From: Lichtheimia corymbifera B2541
Lineage: Eukaryota; Mucoromycota; Mucoromycetes; Mucorales; Lichtheimiaceae
Assembly (NCBI GenBank): GCA_000697475.1
Contig: JNEU01000947.1
Location: 1-64,000 of the forward strand
Reading direction: 5' to 3'
DNA: 64,000 bases
A program made the translations under genes and the position numbers. Shown here piece after piece: positions 20,979-32,505 of this stretch. The notes under the pieces were generated by a model. The model made no database searches. It was not told the DNA's origin and saw only the letters and a program-made list of their open reading frames with translations. Position 1 is the stretch's first letter. Each line of letters opens with the position of its first letter.

Positions 20979-23366
20979 CGTAAAGCAAAAGGAAGAAAAG
21001 AGGGAGAGAGGGAAAAACGGTTAGGAAGGAAAAGAAAAGCAAGAGTGGGCGCAGCTTCGCTCCTTCTGCCATTGAGACTGAGAAGGTTGCTATTTGTACT
21101 CTAGCAGTACTATAAAAAGCCCTGTGTGGTTCGTGTAACACTGTAGACTTTTGCTCAGCCTCCAGCATATGGATGCCGACATTTTTTCATTGCCATCATC
21201 GCCGCCATCGTCATGTTTGAGACAGCAATTGAAGCTCAATGTTGTAGATACAATCCTGTCATTCCCTTTTTCATGGTAACCTGCATGACGCCACAAACAT
21301 TTGCAAGGGGTGTTTTGCATTAAAATTGCATGCATGCTCTCTTTTATCCAACCTACTTTTGTCCTATCTCCACCTCTCCCTCTCTCTACTATATCAGTAC
21401 GACCCTTTTCTCTCTTACCAAAAATAACAGGCCTTGTGAGCAATTCTTTTGATTAGCCACATGTAAACGTTGTATACATTCCTTGTCGTACAAGATGGCT
21501 TTGTTGAATGACAAGCTTTTTCCCGACAATTGCCCCCTGGGAATATATATGGCTACAACTTTTATAACACAATGGAACTCTTTTCTAGCAACCGCGCTTT
21601 GATACACCACGATATGCATTCAAGCTATGGCATGGTGATCCAGTTTAATTTGACTTGATATCTATGCGTGATTATATTGCAATTGAAGCTCGACAACAAG
21701 CACAACGTCGTTCATTGTGCTGGGAACCAAGGCAACGTTGCATGACTGATGGGGAAGTTGTTGGGCATGTGAAAGAAATTATGCCTAATGCCTTTTCCGT
21801 AATATGTAAACCTATACATACATGCCATCATCCAATTATAGGTGTATCCTCAAAAGGGGTCACGTATCGCTATACGACTGGTACAACATGCCATGGTGCC
21901 ATGTAGCAATCAAGGAGTCACTATAACGATAGAAGCTAAAAGATGGATGAAAGAAAATTGGGGCCCTTGTTGATGTACAAAATGCACGTACCATCTTGAC
22001 GCCTCCAGCCGAAAGAAATGCTGTCATTTCTCGACCTTCGGCTTCACAACCCATGCCGTATTTGGATTTGGAAGTCTCTTTCTTCTTTCAGGAGAACTCA
22101 ATTTCATAACCTGGTATGATATGATGACGGTGCCAGATATGTGTAAAACCACCATGACGGGGTATCAAAAGCCCTTGGATTCACTCTTATCCTTGGTTGT
22201 ACAGTGCAAAGGCATCGCTCCGTCATCATATAACAATTGTGACATCCTCACTGTTTAACCACAAAGTGGTTGTCAGCACCCTCGAATCCTAGCAATTGAA
22301 AATCGATCATCCACAGCCTCTTATTAATAAAAATCAATAAAGGAAAGCGATTTGTTCAAATCACAAATCAGGAAATGTGTGCTACGGTGATGCTTTTCTC
22401 TCGCTATCTCTTCCTCTTTTTCCCCCTTTATCACCGCACTTGGCTTATCATAGCACTTAGGTGCCTCATGAACCGATTGGCAATTATAGCCGTTTCAGTG
22501 ACATTTCCAAGCCATACTATGCCGATGAAATGTCAACCGTGAACCTTAAAGGGGTACGCTTTGTGCGATGTCATACATTAATAGCAATATCCAATATGTA
22601 ATTCAACCGAGGATGTGTGGAGCAGGTCGGTTATTGGATAAAGATGATGCGGCTATGGATACATATTGATCATCATCAAACATAGCAAAGTAGATGTCTT
22701 CCCAAAGTTGGTTCATGCAAAGATGGATCGTAGGCTATTGGAAGTCGTTATATAATCGAAACGAGCACACTCTCAACGACGTCTTGTTTCGGGCAATTTT
22801 GAGCACAGCAAGTAATTTGTAATAGCAGATGGATGGCATTGCATGATGCCAACCTTTTAATTGCTGAGACCTTCAAATCATATGTTTATATTTCTTACGA
22901 CCTTGCAGACTACTACGTCTAATCTTTGTTGACGCATGTAGTGTTTCGTTGGTATTCTGCTTCCATTGTTTTCATAATTGCCATTGTGACATTCGGCTCT
23001 TTTATTAGGTAAAACTTAATCCTATTGCTGAATAAGGCCTTGTTTGTTGACTTGAATGAGACTTCGGGGAAACACGTGATTGGTACAATAGTGCATAATG
23101 ATTACGAGACTTTGCTGGTCCAAGTAGTGTACGGTATCCTTCAGCATTAAGCGTTCCAAGGAATGTAGGTGAAAGAAAGGTGATTTGACTATAATATAGT
23201 GCAACTATTTTCCCAAGAGGAGGCAGAAGCACTATGGGTCTTTGTCCACGATCACAAAGGTTAGCGACATTGGTGTGCAAGTTATCGGGATTTGTATTTC
23301 CAATCCACCACACCGTCTCTTGAGTTCGCCACGTTTGAAGCGCTTCTTTCAACTCATCTCACCATC
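20979..23366. other. Gene-poor intergenic stretch
   Basis: About 2.4 kb without a supportable gene. The small frame at 21655-21906 on the plus strand has no family features. The segment at about 22850-23005 resembles parts of 48485-48640 and 2995-3155. The rest shows nothing recognisable. Confidence 0.5.
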
Positions 23367-24167
23367 ATGGCGCGTTCCCGCATTACCACACTTCTTCTCG
23401 CTCTATTCGTGGTCCTTTCCACTGTCTCTTATGTCTCGGCCAAGAAGGGTCCTCTCGTAACCAATAAGGGTACGTTGTCGCAATGCACGCACGTGTGTCG
23501 ATTCCCGCATGGCTGACATTAGTAGTCTAGTCTATTTTGATATCAAGCAAGGTGACGAAGACCTCGGTCGTATCGTTGTTGGATTGTATGGCAAGGTAAA
23601 CGAATATATCTTTTATGTGTATAATGATGATCTCTAAGCTAACATGGAATAATGTGTAGACCGTTCCCAAGACAGCTGAGAACTTTAGAGCTTTGGCTAC
23701 TGGCGAAAAGGGTTATGGTTACAAGGGATCCAAGTTCCACCGCGTTATCAAGCAGTTCATGATCCAAGGTGGTGATTTCACTAATGGCGATGGTACTGGT
23801 GGCAAGTCTATCTATGGTGGCAAGTTTGAGGATGAAAACTTCAAGTTGCAGCACACTGGACCTGTAAGTAAAACACCATCATTGCATGCAACAAGAGAAC
23901 TAAACGTTTCCTTTTCTTGTAAAGGGTGTCCTTTCGATGGCTAATGCTGGCAAGAACACCAATGGCTCTCAATTCTTTATTACCACTGTCAAGACCTCAT
24001 GGTTGGATGGACGTCACGTTGTCTTTGGCAAGGTGATTGAAGGCATGGATGTTGTGGAAGCCATTGAAAAGACCAAGACCAATCGTCGTGATAAGCCTGA
24101 AGTGGATATTGTCATTGCTGATTCTGGCGAACTTCCTGTCGAGGAGATCCAACATATTGAATTGTAG
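23367..24167 (+). CDS. ER-luminal cyclophilin (peptidyl-prolyl isomerase B type)
   Basis: Four exons (23367-23469, 23531-23595, 23660-23863, 23925-24167) encode 204 residues. A signal peptide of about 25 residues (hydrophobic [17 protein letters not shown]) is followed by a cyclophilin domain beginning [13 protein letters not shown]. Catalytic-site motifs are intact: [15 protein letters not shown] with Arg84, [17 protein letters not shown], and [10 protein letters not shown] with the cyclosporin-binding Trp. The protein catalyses cis-trans isomerisation of X-Pro bonds during folding in the secretory pathway. The C-terminus is HIEL, a non-canonical K/HDEL-like retrieval signal, so ER residence is likely. 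The ATG at 23367 is the one that begins the signal peptide; the frame extends upstream without a better start. Confidence 0.96.
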
Positions 24168-24334
24168 ACAAATAGAAGTTTATTTGCCATTGAAACAAAG
24201 AAAACTATTTATGGATGGATGCCAAGAATGTCTTGTGTGTTATATAATCAACGATTCTTCTGGAAAGATGGGTTGTCATTGAATTGCTAAGCAGCGTCAG
24301 CAGCAGCAGCAACCGTTGTATGGTTTACCAGTAA

Positions 24335-25797
24335 ATGACCAGTGAGAAGCGGGCCTAGCTTTTTTTGATAAGTCAACCCCTTTCTTTATTCTTTTCTTTC
24401 ATTCACACTCACACCCACACACTCGAGTACACTGGATTCACGTAGCAGAGAAAAGTACGGGCCTGGTGGGGTATTCGCCATACCTCGGTTGAAACCTCTT
24501 CCAGCAGCCAAACAATGTGCAGAATGTCGTGCCACCTTCAATCTATTCCGTCCAAAGTACCATTGCTACTCTTGTGGTAAGACTGATCTCGACAAGACCC
24601 CTTCTTCATCTCGTCATTAACGCCTGTATAGGTAGCGTCGTATGTGCACCTTGCTCAAGTCACCGACGTGTTATCCCCAAGTTCGGTTATAACAAGTAGG
24701 TTGCTATGGCTATCATTATATTCTCTTATTCTTATTCTTCCTTTACATTCCTTCGTATAAGCCCTGTACGGTGTTGCAACACATGTGACACATTGATCCA
24801 AATGCAGCAAATGAATTCAGCGAGCTTATTGCAAATGTCATCCAAGCAATTGAAGAACTATATCCGAGCATACAATCTATCAGCAAAGGCAGCCATCGAG
24901 AAGGATGATCTTGTACGCATCATCTTGAATACCCGACCTATATCCAATGATAGCGAAGTCTATTACAGAAACCATCGTCATGAGCATCTTCCAATATCAC
25001 CTCCTCCTCCACAAGGAAATGAAGCCGGCGGTAACGGTGCATCATCCACTATATCTCAAATGTTCAATGATCTATTCAGCGGTGGTGGCAGCAGCAGTAG
25101 TAGTAGCAGTGGTTCAAATAATGCACAAAGGGAAGCAGAGCGTCAACGACGTCTACAAGAGGAGAGGATCCGACAACAACAACAACGTCAACGACGTCAA
25201 GAAGAGGAAAGGATGCGGCAACAACGAGCTCATGAACAACATCAACGACGTATGGAAGAAGAGAGGATCCGACAACAGCAATCTCGTGAACAAAGTCAAC
25301 GACGTCAAGAGGAGGAAAGGATGCGACGACAACAACAACAGCAATCAACGCGTAAAGAAGATACCGTTTCAGTGGATGAGATGATATTATCCAAGATGGA
25401 TCCAAAAACATTATCAGTCAAGACACTCAAAGCTATTCTAAGAGCCAACTTTGTTGAACAATCGCATGCTTTGGAGAAATCGGATTTGGTATCTCGTGTC
25501 CAGTGGTTGATTGATGAACGACGAAAGGAATTATCAGCCAATGACCAGACACCTGTGAACGACGATTCATTGTGCAGGATATGCTGTGATGCTCAACAAA
25601 ACTGCGTCTTTTTGGATTGTGGTCATATGGTGACATGTATGGATTGCGGAAAACAGGTAATACAGTATGCATGGAAAAAAAAAGAGAGAGAGCAATTATC
25701 TCATGACAATGTTGGAATATAGCTTGTTTCGAGCAAGAATGAATGTCCCATTTGTCGTGAACCAATCCTCAAGCTTGTCCATGTTTTCCGCTCATGA
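24335..25797 (+). CDS. RNF34/rififylin-like E3 ubiquitin ligase: FYVE-like finger, SAP-like motifs, RING
   Basis: The supported exons are about 24451-24576, 24632-24695, 24762-25656 and 25723-25797. A tentative first exon (24335-24341, ATGACCA) is inferred because the frame has no ATG before a stop at 24369; with it the protein is 388 residues. The N-terminal zinc finger reads QCAECRATFNLFRPKYHCYSCG, then SVVCAPCSSHR and PVRCCNTCD, a FYVE-like arrangement as in RNF34/RFFL. A SAP-like helix pair follows (LLQMSSKQLKNYIRAYNL), then a long Arg/Gln/Glu coiled-coil repeat, a second similar motif (LSVKTLKAILRANFVEQ), and a C-terminal C3HC4 RING (CRICCDAQQNCVFLDCGHMVTC ... CPICREPI). In animals this architecture marks E3 ligases on endosomal or plasma membranes. 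Target proteins are not deducible here. Confidence 0.85.
25139..25350 (+). repeat. Imperfect tandem repeat coding an Arg/Gln/Glu coiled coil
   Basis: Roughly 60-base units recur inside the E3 gene, each coding a variant of QRRQEEERMRQQ. The units alternate ERIRQQQ and ERMRQQ, so neighbouring copies differ slightly. The predicted structure is a charged single helix or coiled coil. Confidence 0.8.
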
Positions 25798-26002
25798 TCC
25801 AGGAGCTTGAATCAAGGAGCTTTACACACACACACTGAATCGGAGCCGCGTTGTCTGATCTTGTTACGTATCACACCACATTTACACATTCTCCCCAAAG
25901 CTTATAGAAGGAGATGTCAAGGAGTGTTTCTGTACATATTATATAAACCATTTTGCATCCTCTTTTTCCCCTGCCCACACGTATTTCTACTTTTTGTTTC
26001 AC

Positions 26003-26644
26003 ATGCATCTGTCAAAGAAAGGTTTCATTGCTTGTTGCCTCGCTACCTTTGCTACGCAATGCACCATGTCCAATGGCATCCAGTCAGTGGATCAGCAATT
26101 TAATATCACATCTCCTCTCGACCATGGGGTTTATGTAGCTGCCCAAAAGCTACCCATTACGTATGTGCTGCTTGGTGATTCAAGCGGCTTGGAGCTCAAC
26201 ATTTACATGAAGCCGGTGGATGTCAATGCTACGACTGTTGTCGTTGCACAAAAGGCGGATGTTTCCGAAGATGCCTCGTCCATTGTAACCATTGATAACA
26301 AGACTTATTGGCAACATTCTTATAATTACGAGATACCACAAGCAACGCAAGCCGGTTCTTATGAGGTAGATATCGTAGCTCACACACTTTTTTTGTTAAG
26401 GCGAAAACTAAGCATCATTTATTAGGTTGTCTTTGAATCTGTCAACTCGCAAGAAAACACATCTGTGCCTATCACTATTCGTCCTTTTGTTACGACATCA
26501 TCACCATGCCCTTCACCCACGGGTTCCTCGTCTGCATCTGCAAGTCCCAATCCAGGAGATGGTTCTTCATCAAGTGCAAGTCGCAAGGCCAACGTCTGTG
26601 TTGCATTGGCTGGCTTTGCAATGTTAACTAGCTTCTTTTTCTGA
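26003..26644 (+). CDS. Kre9/Knh1-like secreted, probably GPI-anchored wall protein
   Basis: Two exons (26003-26365, 26426-26644) give 193 residues. The N-terminus (MHLSKKGFIACCLATFATQC) is a plausible signal peptide. The folded part begins FNITSPLDHGVYVAAQKLPITYVLLG, which has the pattern of the Kre9/Knh1 N-terminal Ig-like domain (a short ITSP opening, then a strand of the V-x-ITW type). Several N-glycosylation sites occur (FNIT, VNAT, DNKT, ENTS). The last 60 residues are Ser/Pro/Gly-rich and end in a hydrophobic tail (VCVALAGFAMLTSFFF) with Ser/Ala upstream, a typical GPI-attachment signal. Members of this group are surface proteins linked to beta-glucan assembly. The Kre9 relation is moderate, the secretion and GPI prediction stronger. 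Its stop is 56 bases from that of the convergent MTR3 gene. Confidence 0.78.
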
Positions 26645-26700
26645 TATCACATACACTGTCGTAGTTCGATGTAAACTGAATATAATAATAATAATGTCTT

Positions 26701-27806
26701 TTATTGCCGCAAGGATTCAACAAGAGCTGTGGACATAACACTAAGGATCTTGGAACATGCATCAATACATTGACTAACTGCCTATGATAGAAAATGGTTG
26801 TCAGTGAATCGAGCACATGTTTCCAAAGGAGAGTAAAGAATAGGAGAGGGCACTACTTGCCTGTGATACAATGGCTGGATCAGATTGTCCGGTTTGTACA
26901 ATATGGGTCACCTCGTTTAATGATGGCATATATGAAAGCACCATCGATCCATCCCTTTGCTTTTCCTCATTCTCCGTACCATCCATGATGATTTGGTCCT
27001 TGGCAAACAGCTAAACGTTCATGGTATCAGTAAGGGGCGAGTGCGTGTGTTCCATCTCCCATTGGTTTGCATTACTTACAGCTGAACATGCAGTGACTTG
27101 ATCCAACATCTCGATACCAGCATCGGCTAAGGCTGTACTAGCAGCAATGATAGCAGCAGCAAGACAGGAGCTTGTACCATCATTCTCAAGAACTGTGATA
27201 TAGACGTCGATGGCTGACTTTGGTAGTAGTTCTAATCGGACAGCGGGTGTCAATGCTTGTACAAGTGTATTGGAGAGCCCCTTTTCTTCAGCGTCCTGTA
27301 GTCATGGATACCATACATGTGAGTATTAATCCCAGCTTATACCGTCTCTCGTTTCTTACCCGCATATGACCCCTTCGTTTTGCGCATGAAAATGTAGCAA
27401 ACTTGAATTCGCAGTTCAATGTGCCGTTATTTGAAAATCCAGATCGTTTCAGTTGACGAGGGCCGTATCTATAGGGTGAGTGTCAATACACATACATACG
27501 CGCATATGTATCTATCTATCTATCCCACTTACACTGCACACACAGCCTTCGTATTGCCCATTTCAATATATGCTGATCCATTAGCTTGATTCACAAGGCC
27601 TGTCTTGAGGACTGCAATGAAGAAATATAAGCGATCGCGTCTTGCTGTAGTCATCAGCAGTGAGTCTTACAAATAGGTCGTAGATCGTGTGCACATCGCT
27701 GATCAGCTCGTTTGTTTTGTTCATTGAATAAAGGAGGTGTTGCTGGTACATTCTTCAAGAGAGGAGGTACACTTTGCTCGGGGCCATTAACACGTTTCCG
27801 ATCCAT
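26701..27806 (-). CDS. MTR3: Exosome complex RNase PH-like subunit MTR3 (EXOSC6)
   Basis: Six exons (27806-27671, 27611-27533, 27468-27360, 27295-27080, 27010-26861, 26781-26701) encode 256 residues. The fold motifs run in order: DLRPIFLKTGLVNQANGSAY, IEMGNTKAVCAVYGPRQ, VYITVLENDGTSSCLAAAI and STALADAGIEMLDQVTACS. The C-terminal MVLSYMPSLNEVTHIVQTG aligns in pattern with EXOSC6 (the LMPVLNQV region) better than with RRP41 or RRP46. Eukaryotic MTR3 is a catalytically inactive ring subunit; it forms the hexameric channel that feeds RNA to RRP44 in nucleus and cytoplasm. The fifth intron starts with GC in a perfect AG|GCAAGT context. Start ATG at 27806 gives MDRKRVNGPEQ, with no upstream in-frame alternative. 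Confidence 0.9.
26782..26860 (-). other. GC-AG intron in MTR3
   Basis: The donor is CACAG|GCAAGT, the consensus of GC-AG introns, and the acceptor is ATCATAG. The joined product continues AIVSQ into AVSQCIDACSK and keeps the frame to the stop. Confidence 0.82.
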
Positions 27807-28003
27807 GGTTATCCGTTTGGAAAAGATAAAGAGAGAGAGTGTGAGTGTTAAATTTGCTTGGACCAGGAAGCCACACCTCCGCTATTAACACCACCACCAT
27901 CATAATATAGTATGATCAAATAGAAATAATAATATGAATAGTATTCGATGATATACAACAAAGGTCATAGACTAATCGAGATAGTAGTTATGCATCATTA
28001 TGA

Positions 28004-29031
28004 TTAAAAGAAACCTACACAATGCATTTCTCAGCTTGTCAGTAAACGCCACGTGCATGTGAAACCTCCTTTTAACACTTTACCATGATGGCCATGATGA
28101 CCATGGTGATGTCCATGGTGTCCATGGTGACCGTGATGCTTGCCACCCACTATAAGAATAGAGTTCATGTGATCAGTCAACACGACTACAAACCATGTTC
28201 ATTTCTACTTACTAAGGGAGCCAATTAGGCCGCTAGCTCCTCCTTGATGGTGATGTCCACCTCCTCCAAATAAAGATCCAAAACCACCAGCTGGTGGAGG
28301 TGGAGGTGGTGGATAGTAGCCACCCTTTTTAAAGTATATATGAGTATCATAGCAACATGAAGGGTCATAAATTTTGTATACCTGGTAATGATGATGTCCA
28401 TGTCCTCCGCCGTGATGATGGTTGCCAAGCATTTTACCAGCTGCAAATCTAGTACCTCAAGAGTGAGTCTATATTCACCATTGTGATGTAAAAAAGGACT
28501 TACCCAACCAAACTACCAGCCAAAGCACTTCCTGCCGAGAATCCACCACCGCCTTGATTCAATTTAAGCGTGTGTGTGTAAGCGATATTATTGTACTACA
28601 GTAACCCAAGATCTATTCTTACCTGATCCGTGATGACCACCACCACCCATGACACCAGATAACATGGATCCAAGACCTCGTTCATCGGCACCACCTGCTG
28701 CTTGTTGTTGTTGTTGGGGTGCATAGTTTTGATGAGGTGCATAACCTTGTGGTTGCGATGGATAACCCATTTGACTACCACCAGCATAGCTACTGGCTTC
28801 ACCAGCAGGGGCACTGCCACCAGCAGCTGATGGCATCGTAGGCATTTCCCATTGTGTCCTTCCAGTAGAGACTTCCACAAAGTAGTATCGTTGATGGTTT
28901 GGGTCCCAAACAGCTTGCCTATATATATAAATAAACGATCCAGTCAACATGACATGTTGTATATAGGATCCAATGCTAACTTACCATCCTGCTGGCACTG
29001 AAGGTGGGGGTGATTGCATTGCTGGATTCAT
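28004..29031 (-). CDS. WW-domain protein with His/Gly-rich tail
   Basis: Seven exons are proposed (29031-28985, 28918-28623, 28552-28504, 28448-28382, 28324-28213, 28149-28084, 28014-28004; 215 residues). Skipping the last splice gives a stop at 28031 and 229 residues. A WW domain lies at the N-terminus: PAGWQAVWDPNHQRYYFVEV then TGRTQWEMP, with both signature Trp and the Tyr-Tyr pair, so it should bind proline motifs. The rest is low-complexity: Gln/Ala/Gly, then Gly-rich GGGGF, then HHHGGGHGHHH, a PPPPPPP run, and repeated HHGHHG at the end. The poly-His parts could bind Zn, Ni or Cu, but this is composition only. Many fungi have small WW/Gly/His-rich proteins of unknown role. Start ATG at 29031 is well placed before the WW domain. 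Confidence 0.78.
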
Positions 29032-30494
29032 TTTGAGATGAGAAAAGGGAAAACGGAGAAAGGTATAAGAAGCACAATAGTCGTCGCTTGGCGATACTAA
29101 GTACACTAAATGACAAGCAATCAAATGACCAATTGGGGTAAGCGCCCTCTACTACTACTACTACTGCTACTACCCTACTGCATCTGCATATTACCTATTC
29201 AAAGCAGAGATATATTTATAAATCAAGCATTGGTTTGATATCTTTTCCCCTTGAGCTTGTAACCATCTATCAAGATGTTCCTTCATTATGACCCCAAACA
29301 GATGTCAATCTTTTTGTTCGCCGACCTTTAGCTTGATGATCGGCGTAGAGAATAGGTAATGACGTAGTACAAGCTATTCTTGCCTCGATGTGTTGTATGT
29401 CTATCAATCATACCATTGATCACTGGCTCTCTGAGATCGCTGTCGGATACAGCAAAATTGTGTAAAAGCATCCACGATAAGATATAGCTGAAATCGAACG
29501 TTCGAGTTGGACGGATTTGTTTGCTGAGCATTCTTTTCTCTTGTAACCAGCCCATCCGTTTGCTTCTCGCATGTTATTATTATCGAGATGTCTGAACACT
29601 GAACCATATATGGGATCATGATCGAATGTGTTTTAGTGATATATTCCATGCAACCTTAAGTATGGAAGAGGTAGTTGCAATTTCTACTACTAGTAAATCA
29701 GACACTCTTACAATGTCAATACAAGGGTGGCGCATAAACGAGCAATGTCATGGTCTCCGATATGTATTAATTGCTGTCATCAAGAAAAGATCAAATACGT
29801 GCTTAGCAACAAGTTGCTATTATTGCAGAGGGGGATCTAAATTCGGAAGGAAGTCTCCGCTCAATAGATGACCACCATCCGAGGTGGCGGTCCGTGCACA
29901 TTCATTGTCCGAAGCTTTCCATATCCAGCAAGTCAAAGGCGACAAAGTTCTTTATGTCTGAGATTGCTTGCAATACGTTATCCACGTGGGATTCAAGACG
30001 CCATTGGTATGTATGTATCACTAATAGTTAGAATTAATAAAAAGATTGGATGTCATTCATGACCATTTTGATTCCAAGAGGTGTTTTATATATATGTCCA
30101 TATAGCAGGCAGTAGTAGTAGTAGTAGTGGAAAGGTTACAATAAGACAAAGAAAAAGAGAATTTGGAATTAATCTAGCAACAACAGAGGGGCTCATGCAA
30201 CCTTCTACAACGATCTTGTGATAGTTATGGTTGCTATCGTGACCGTGAGAACAAGAGTTTATTCGGTATCAAAGGAAAGATTGCCAAGGCTTTGTATTAA
30301 TTACAACCAACACGTGGGTGGACATGTCTTGTGGCATGCGTTTAGTAATGCACAGCAATGCTACAGCGTGTGTGCCTTGTGGGCTAGTTGCAAGATGAAC
30401 AAATCGGGATTCAAGCAAACAACTGAGTCCGACATCTTTTGTTGAGGAGGAGGGGAACAGGCTCAGCTTCCGCAGGTTGGTAGTTTCAGAAAGA
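29032..30494. other. Intergenic region, nothing recognised
   Basis: About 1.5 kb separate two divergent genes. There are short CTACTA and GTAGTA trinucleotide runs near 29150-29175 and 30110-30128. The open frames are short and lack motifs. Confidence 0.5.
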
Positions 30495-32018
30495 ATGGCT
30501 CCTACACGATACGTTCTTGCTGCCATCTCCCAGGATGCAACCACGAACAAACAACTCGTCATTGACCTTGCAAAGTCGGCTTCTCTTAATGTCAAGGTGT
30601 CCAGAGAGATGAGCTTATCGGCTGACCAGAAGACCGAACTGCATAAGCGCAATCCAGCACTTGCCAAGGTGTTTGAATGGTAAGTCGGTTTGCCACTTGT
30701 GTCTCTATTCAACCATCTCATTCATTGCATAATGCATAGTCCACCCGTCTCTGTAATGCTACTGGAGAGTCAAGATGCTGTTCAGCAATGGCTTAATGTC
30801 AAACAAGAGCTCGCAAGGTGTGTATATTGTATGCACATGTGGATGTCATTTTCTTTACCCGTTTTGCCACATACCCCCTGATCCATATGCCATTCCACAA
30901 CGTTTATTTTAACAAGGGCATTCATATGTAGGGATAGTTCGAATCTCAACGACGATGTCTTTTACAGCAGCTCATCCGAGGCGAGTGCAAAGTCTGATCT
31001 TCTTTGGTACAAGAGTATCGTTCAAAAGAAGCGCCCTGCTGCTCCTGGTAATGGCAATACCAAATCATCAGCAGCTACAGCAGCATCCAAACAAAGAACG
31101 GCGACAATGGCATCCAATGCACGCTCTTCCGCAGCAACAGCAACTGCTCGTCGTCGATCTGCAGCAGCTGCTACCTCCCAAGATACTGGCACAAGCAAGG
31201 GGCCAAAATCAGAGACAATGGTTAGTAGCAAAGAAGGGGGCCACAAGGAGTGAAGCATATTAGTCTCTAACCCATTTTTTCTTTCTTTTCTCTTTATAAA
31301 CTTGTAACAGGGTCGACAATCTCGCAACACCAGTGTGCCTTCACGCGTACCGATCAAGACATCATCTGACGGCAGCAGCAACGGCAATCGTGTAGCAAAA
31401 CGCAGTACGCCCATGACAATGAAAAAGAACAACAACATGGCAACCACCAAAAAGACAAGACCTGCATCTACTTTGGAGAAGAAATCTGACAAGGATGAAG
31501 AAGAGATAACAACCACCGAGATGGCAAAAGAGCAACAACAGCCTGATACGCCCAATGTTGAGCCTAACCATGTCGAGGAAATATACCCATCGACCACTAC
31601 CAATGGTACCCGAGAAGAGAATGAAAGTGAGCATGATGCAGAGGTGGCAGCAGCAACCACACGTTTGGCCAATGTGGCATCTTCCGCTTCTGTTGCCACG
31701 ACTGCGACCATGGTTACCATGACGACAGACGATCGAAGCTCGACTTCACCATCCATTTTGCGTACTTCGCTTTCACCCAATAGCATCAGCTCGTTACCTC
31801 GTCCAGAGACACCTGAAGTGGATAATTTACGTCAACGTTTCGAGAGTATTGCACAAATCACTACACCCAACAACAACAACAAGTCTCGACCCTCGACTAC
31901 ATCCCCTGACAATCCTTTGAAGGTCAAAGACATGAAACCAAAGTCGCCATCGGGCGCCCGAGTCAAGAGCATGGTGGATTTCTTTATGGATGAAAACCTG
32001 CACAAATGGGAGTTTTAA
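30495..32018 (+). CDS. Protein with degenerate NDK-like N-terminal domain and long disordered tail
   Basis: Four exons (30495-30679, 30740-30817, 30932-31220, 31311-32018) encode 419 residues. The first 125 residues follow the pattern of a nucleoside diphosphate kinase domain: RYVLAAISQD where NDKs have xxIKPD, LSADQKTELHKRNP, CPPVSVMLLESQDAVQQW resembling SGPVVAMVLEG..AV..W, and FYSSSSEASAKSDLLWY resembling the IHGSDS.ESA..E..LWF segment. The NDK catalytic His would be the Tyr here, so phosphotransfer activity is unlikely. The remaining 290 residues are Ser/Thr/Ala/Lys-rich and probably disordered, with a basic tract (KKNNNMATTKKTR) and a short conserved-looking end (RVKSMVDFFMDENLHKWEF). 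The NDK relation is my reading of motifs. Function is unknown; a scaffold or nucleic-acid role is possible. Confidence 0.75.
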
Positions 32019-32505
32019 GCTTCCCCTCCTGTTATTATGTTGTATTCACAAATCACATCACACACACACAAAAAAAGAGCACATTGGTCCCATTCATTTA
32101 CTCAACAACCTGTCGTATACACACACTCACTCTCACTCTCACTCTCTTCCCCTCTCCCTCCTTTTCGAATTGTTGTCTTTATATATACCATATTACTATC
32201 CTTATCACATATCCCCCCCACACACACACACGCACCACTCAAATCACACCATCAGTTTATATTATAGTATACTTTTCATGCCCATGATTCCCCTTTCTTT
32301 TTACAAGTGAAAAAAAGACAAAAAAGCACAATAAACATATTCCCAATTGTATTCTCATGTAAAAAACTTGATCCCTCTCACTAGTCTTATCGGGCAAGTT
32401 GATAAAGGAGATTCGCATTAATGGTGAGAGTGGCTGTAATCAAATATCGACTCAGCGCCGCGATATGTCGTTTCTATCTCTCGTATTTCAATTCACTACT
32501 TGGAC
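32019..32505. other. Pyrimidine-rich intergenic segment
   Basis: The span from about 32045 to 32245 is dominated by CACACA and CTCTCT runs. It follows one gene and precedes the SOSS-B gene on the same strand, so it probably contains a terminator region and then a promoter. No gene is supported. Confidence 0.6.

Noticed and set aside
21655..21906. 83-residue plus-strand frame in a gap
   Set aside because: No recognisable domain, signal or splice extension; length is within chance.
31022..31786. 254-residue minus-strand frame
   Set aside because: It is antisense to the low-complexity exon of the NDK-like gene; its composition is a mirror of Ser/Thr/Ala codons.
32045..32245. Pyrimidine and CA/CT repeats as a possible CRISPR-like or structured array
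   Set aside because: They are simple microsatellite runs without spacers or unit structure.
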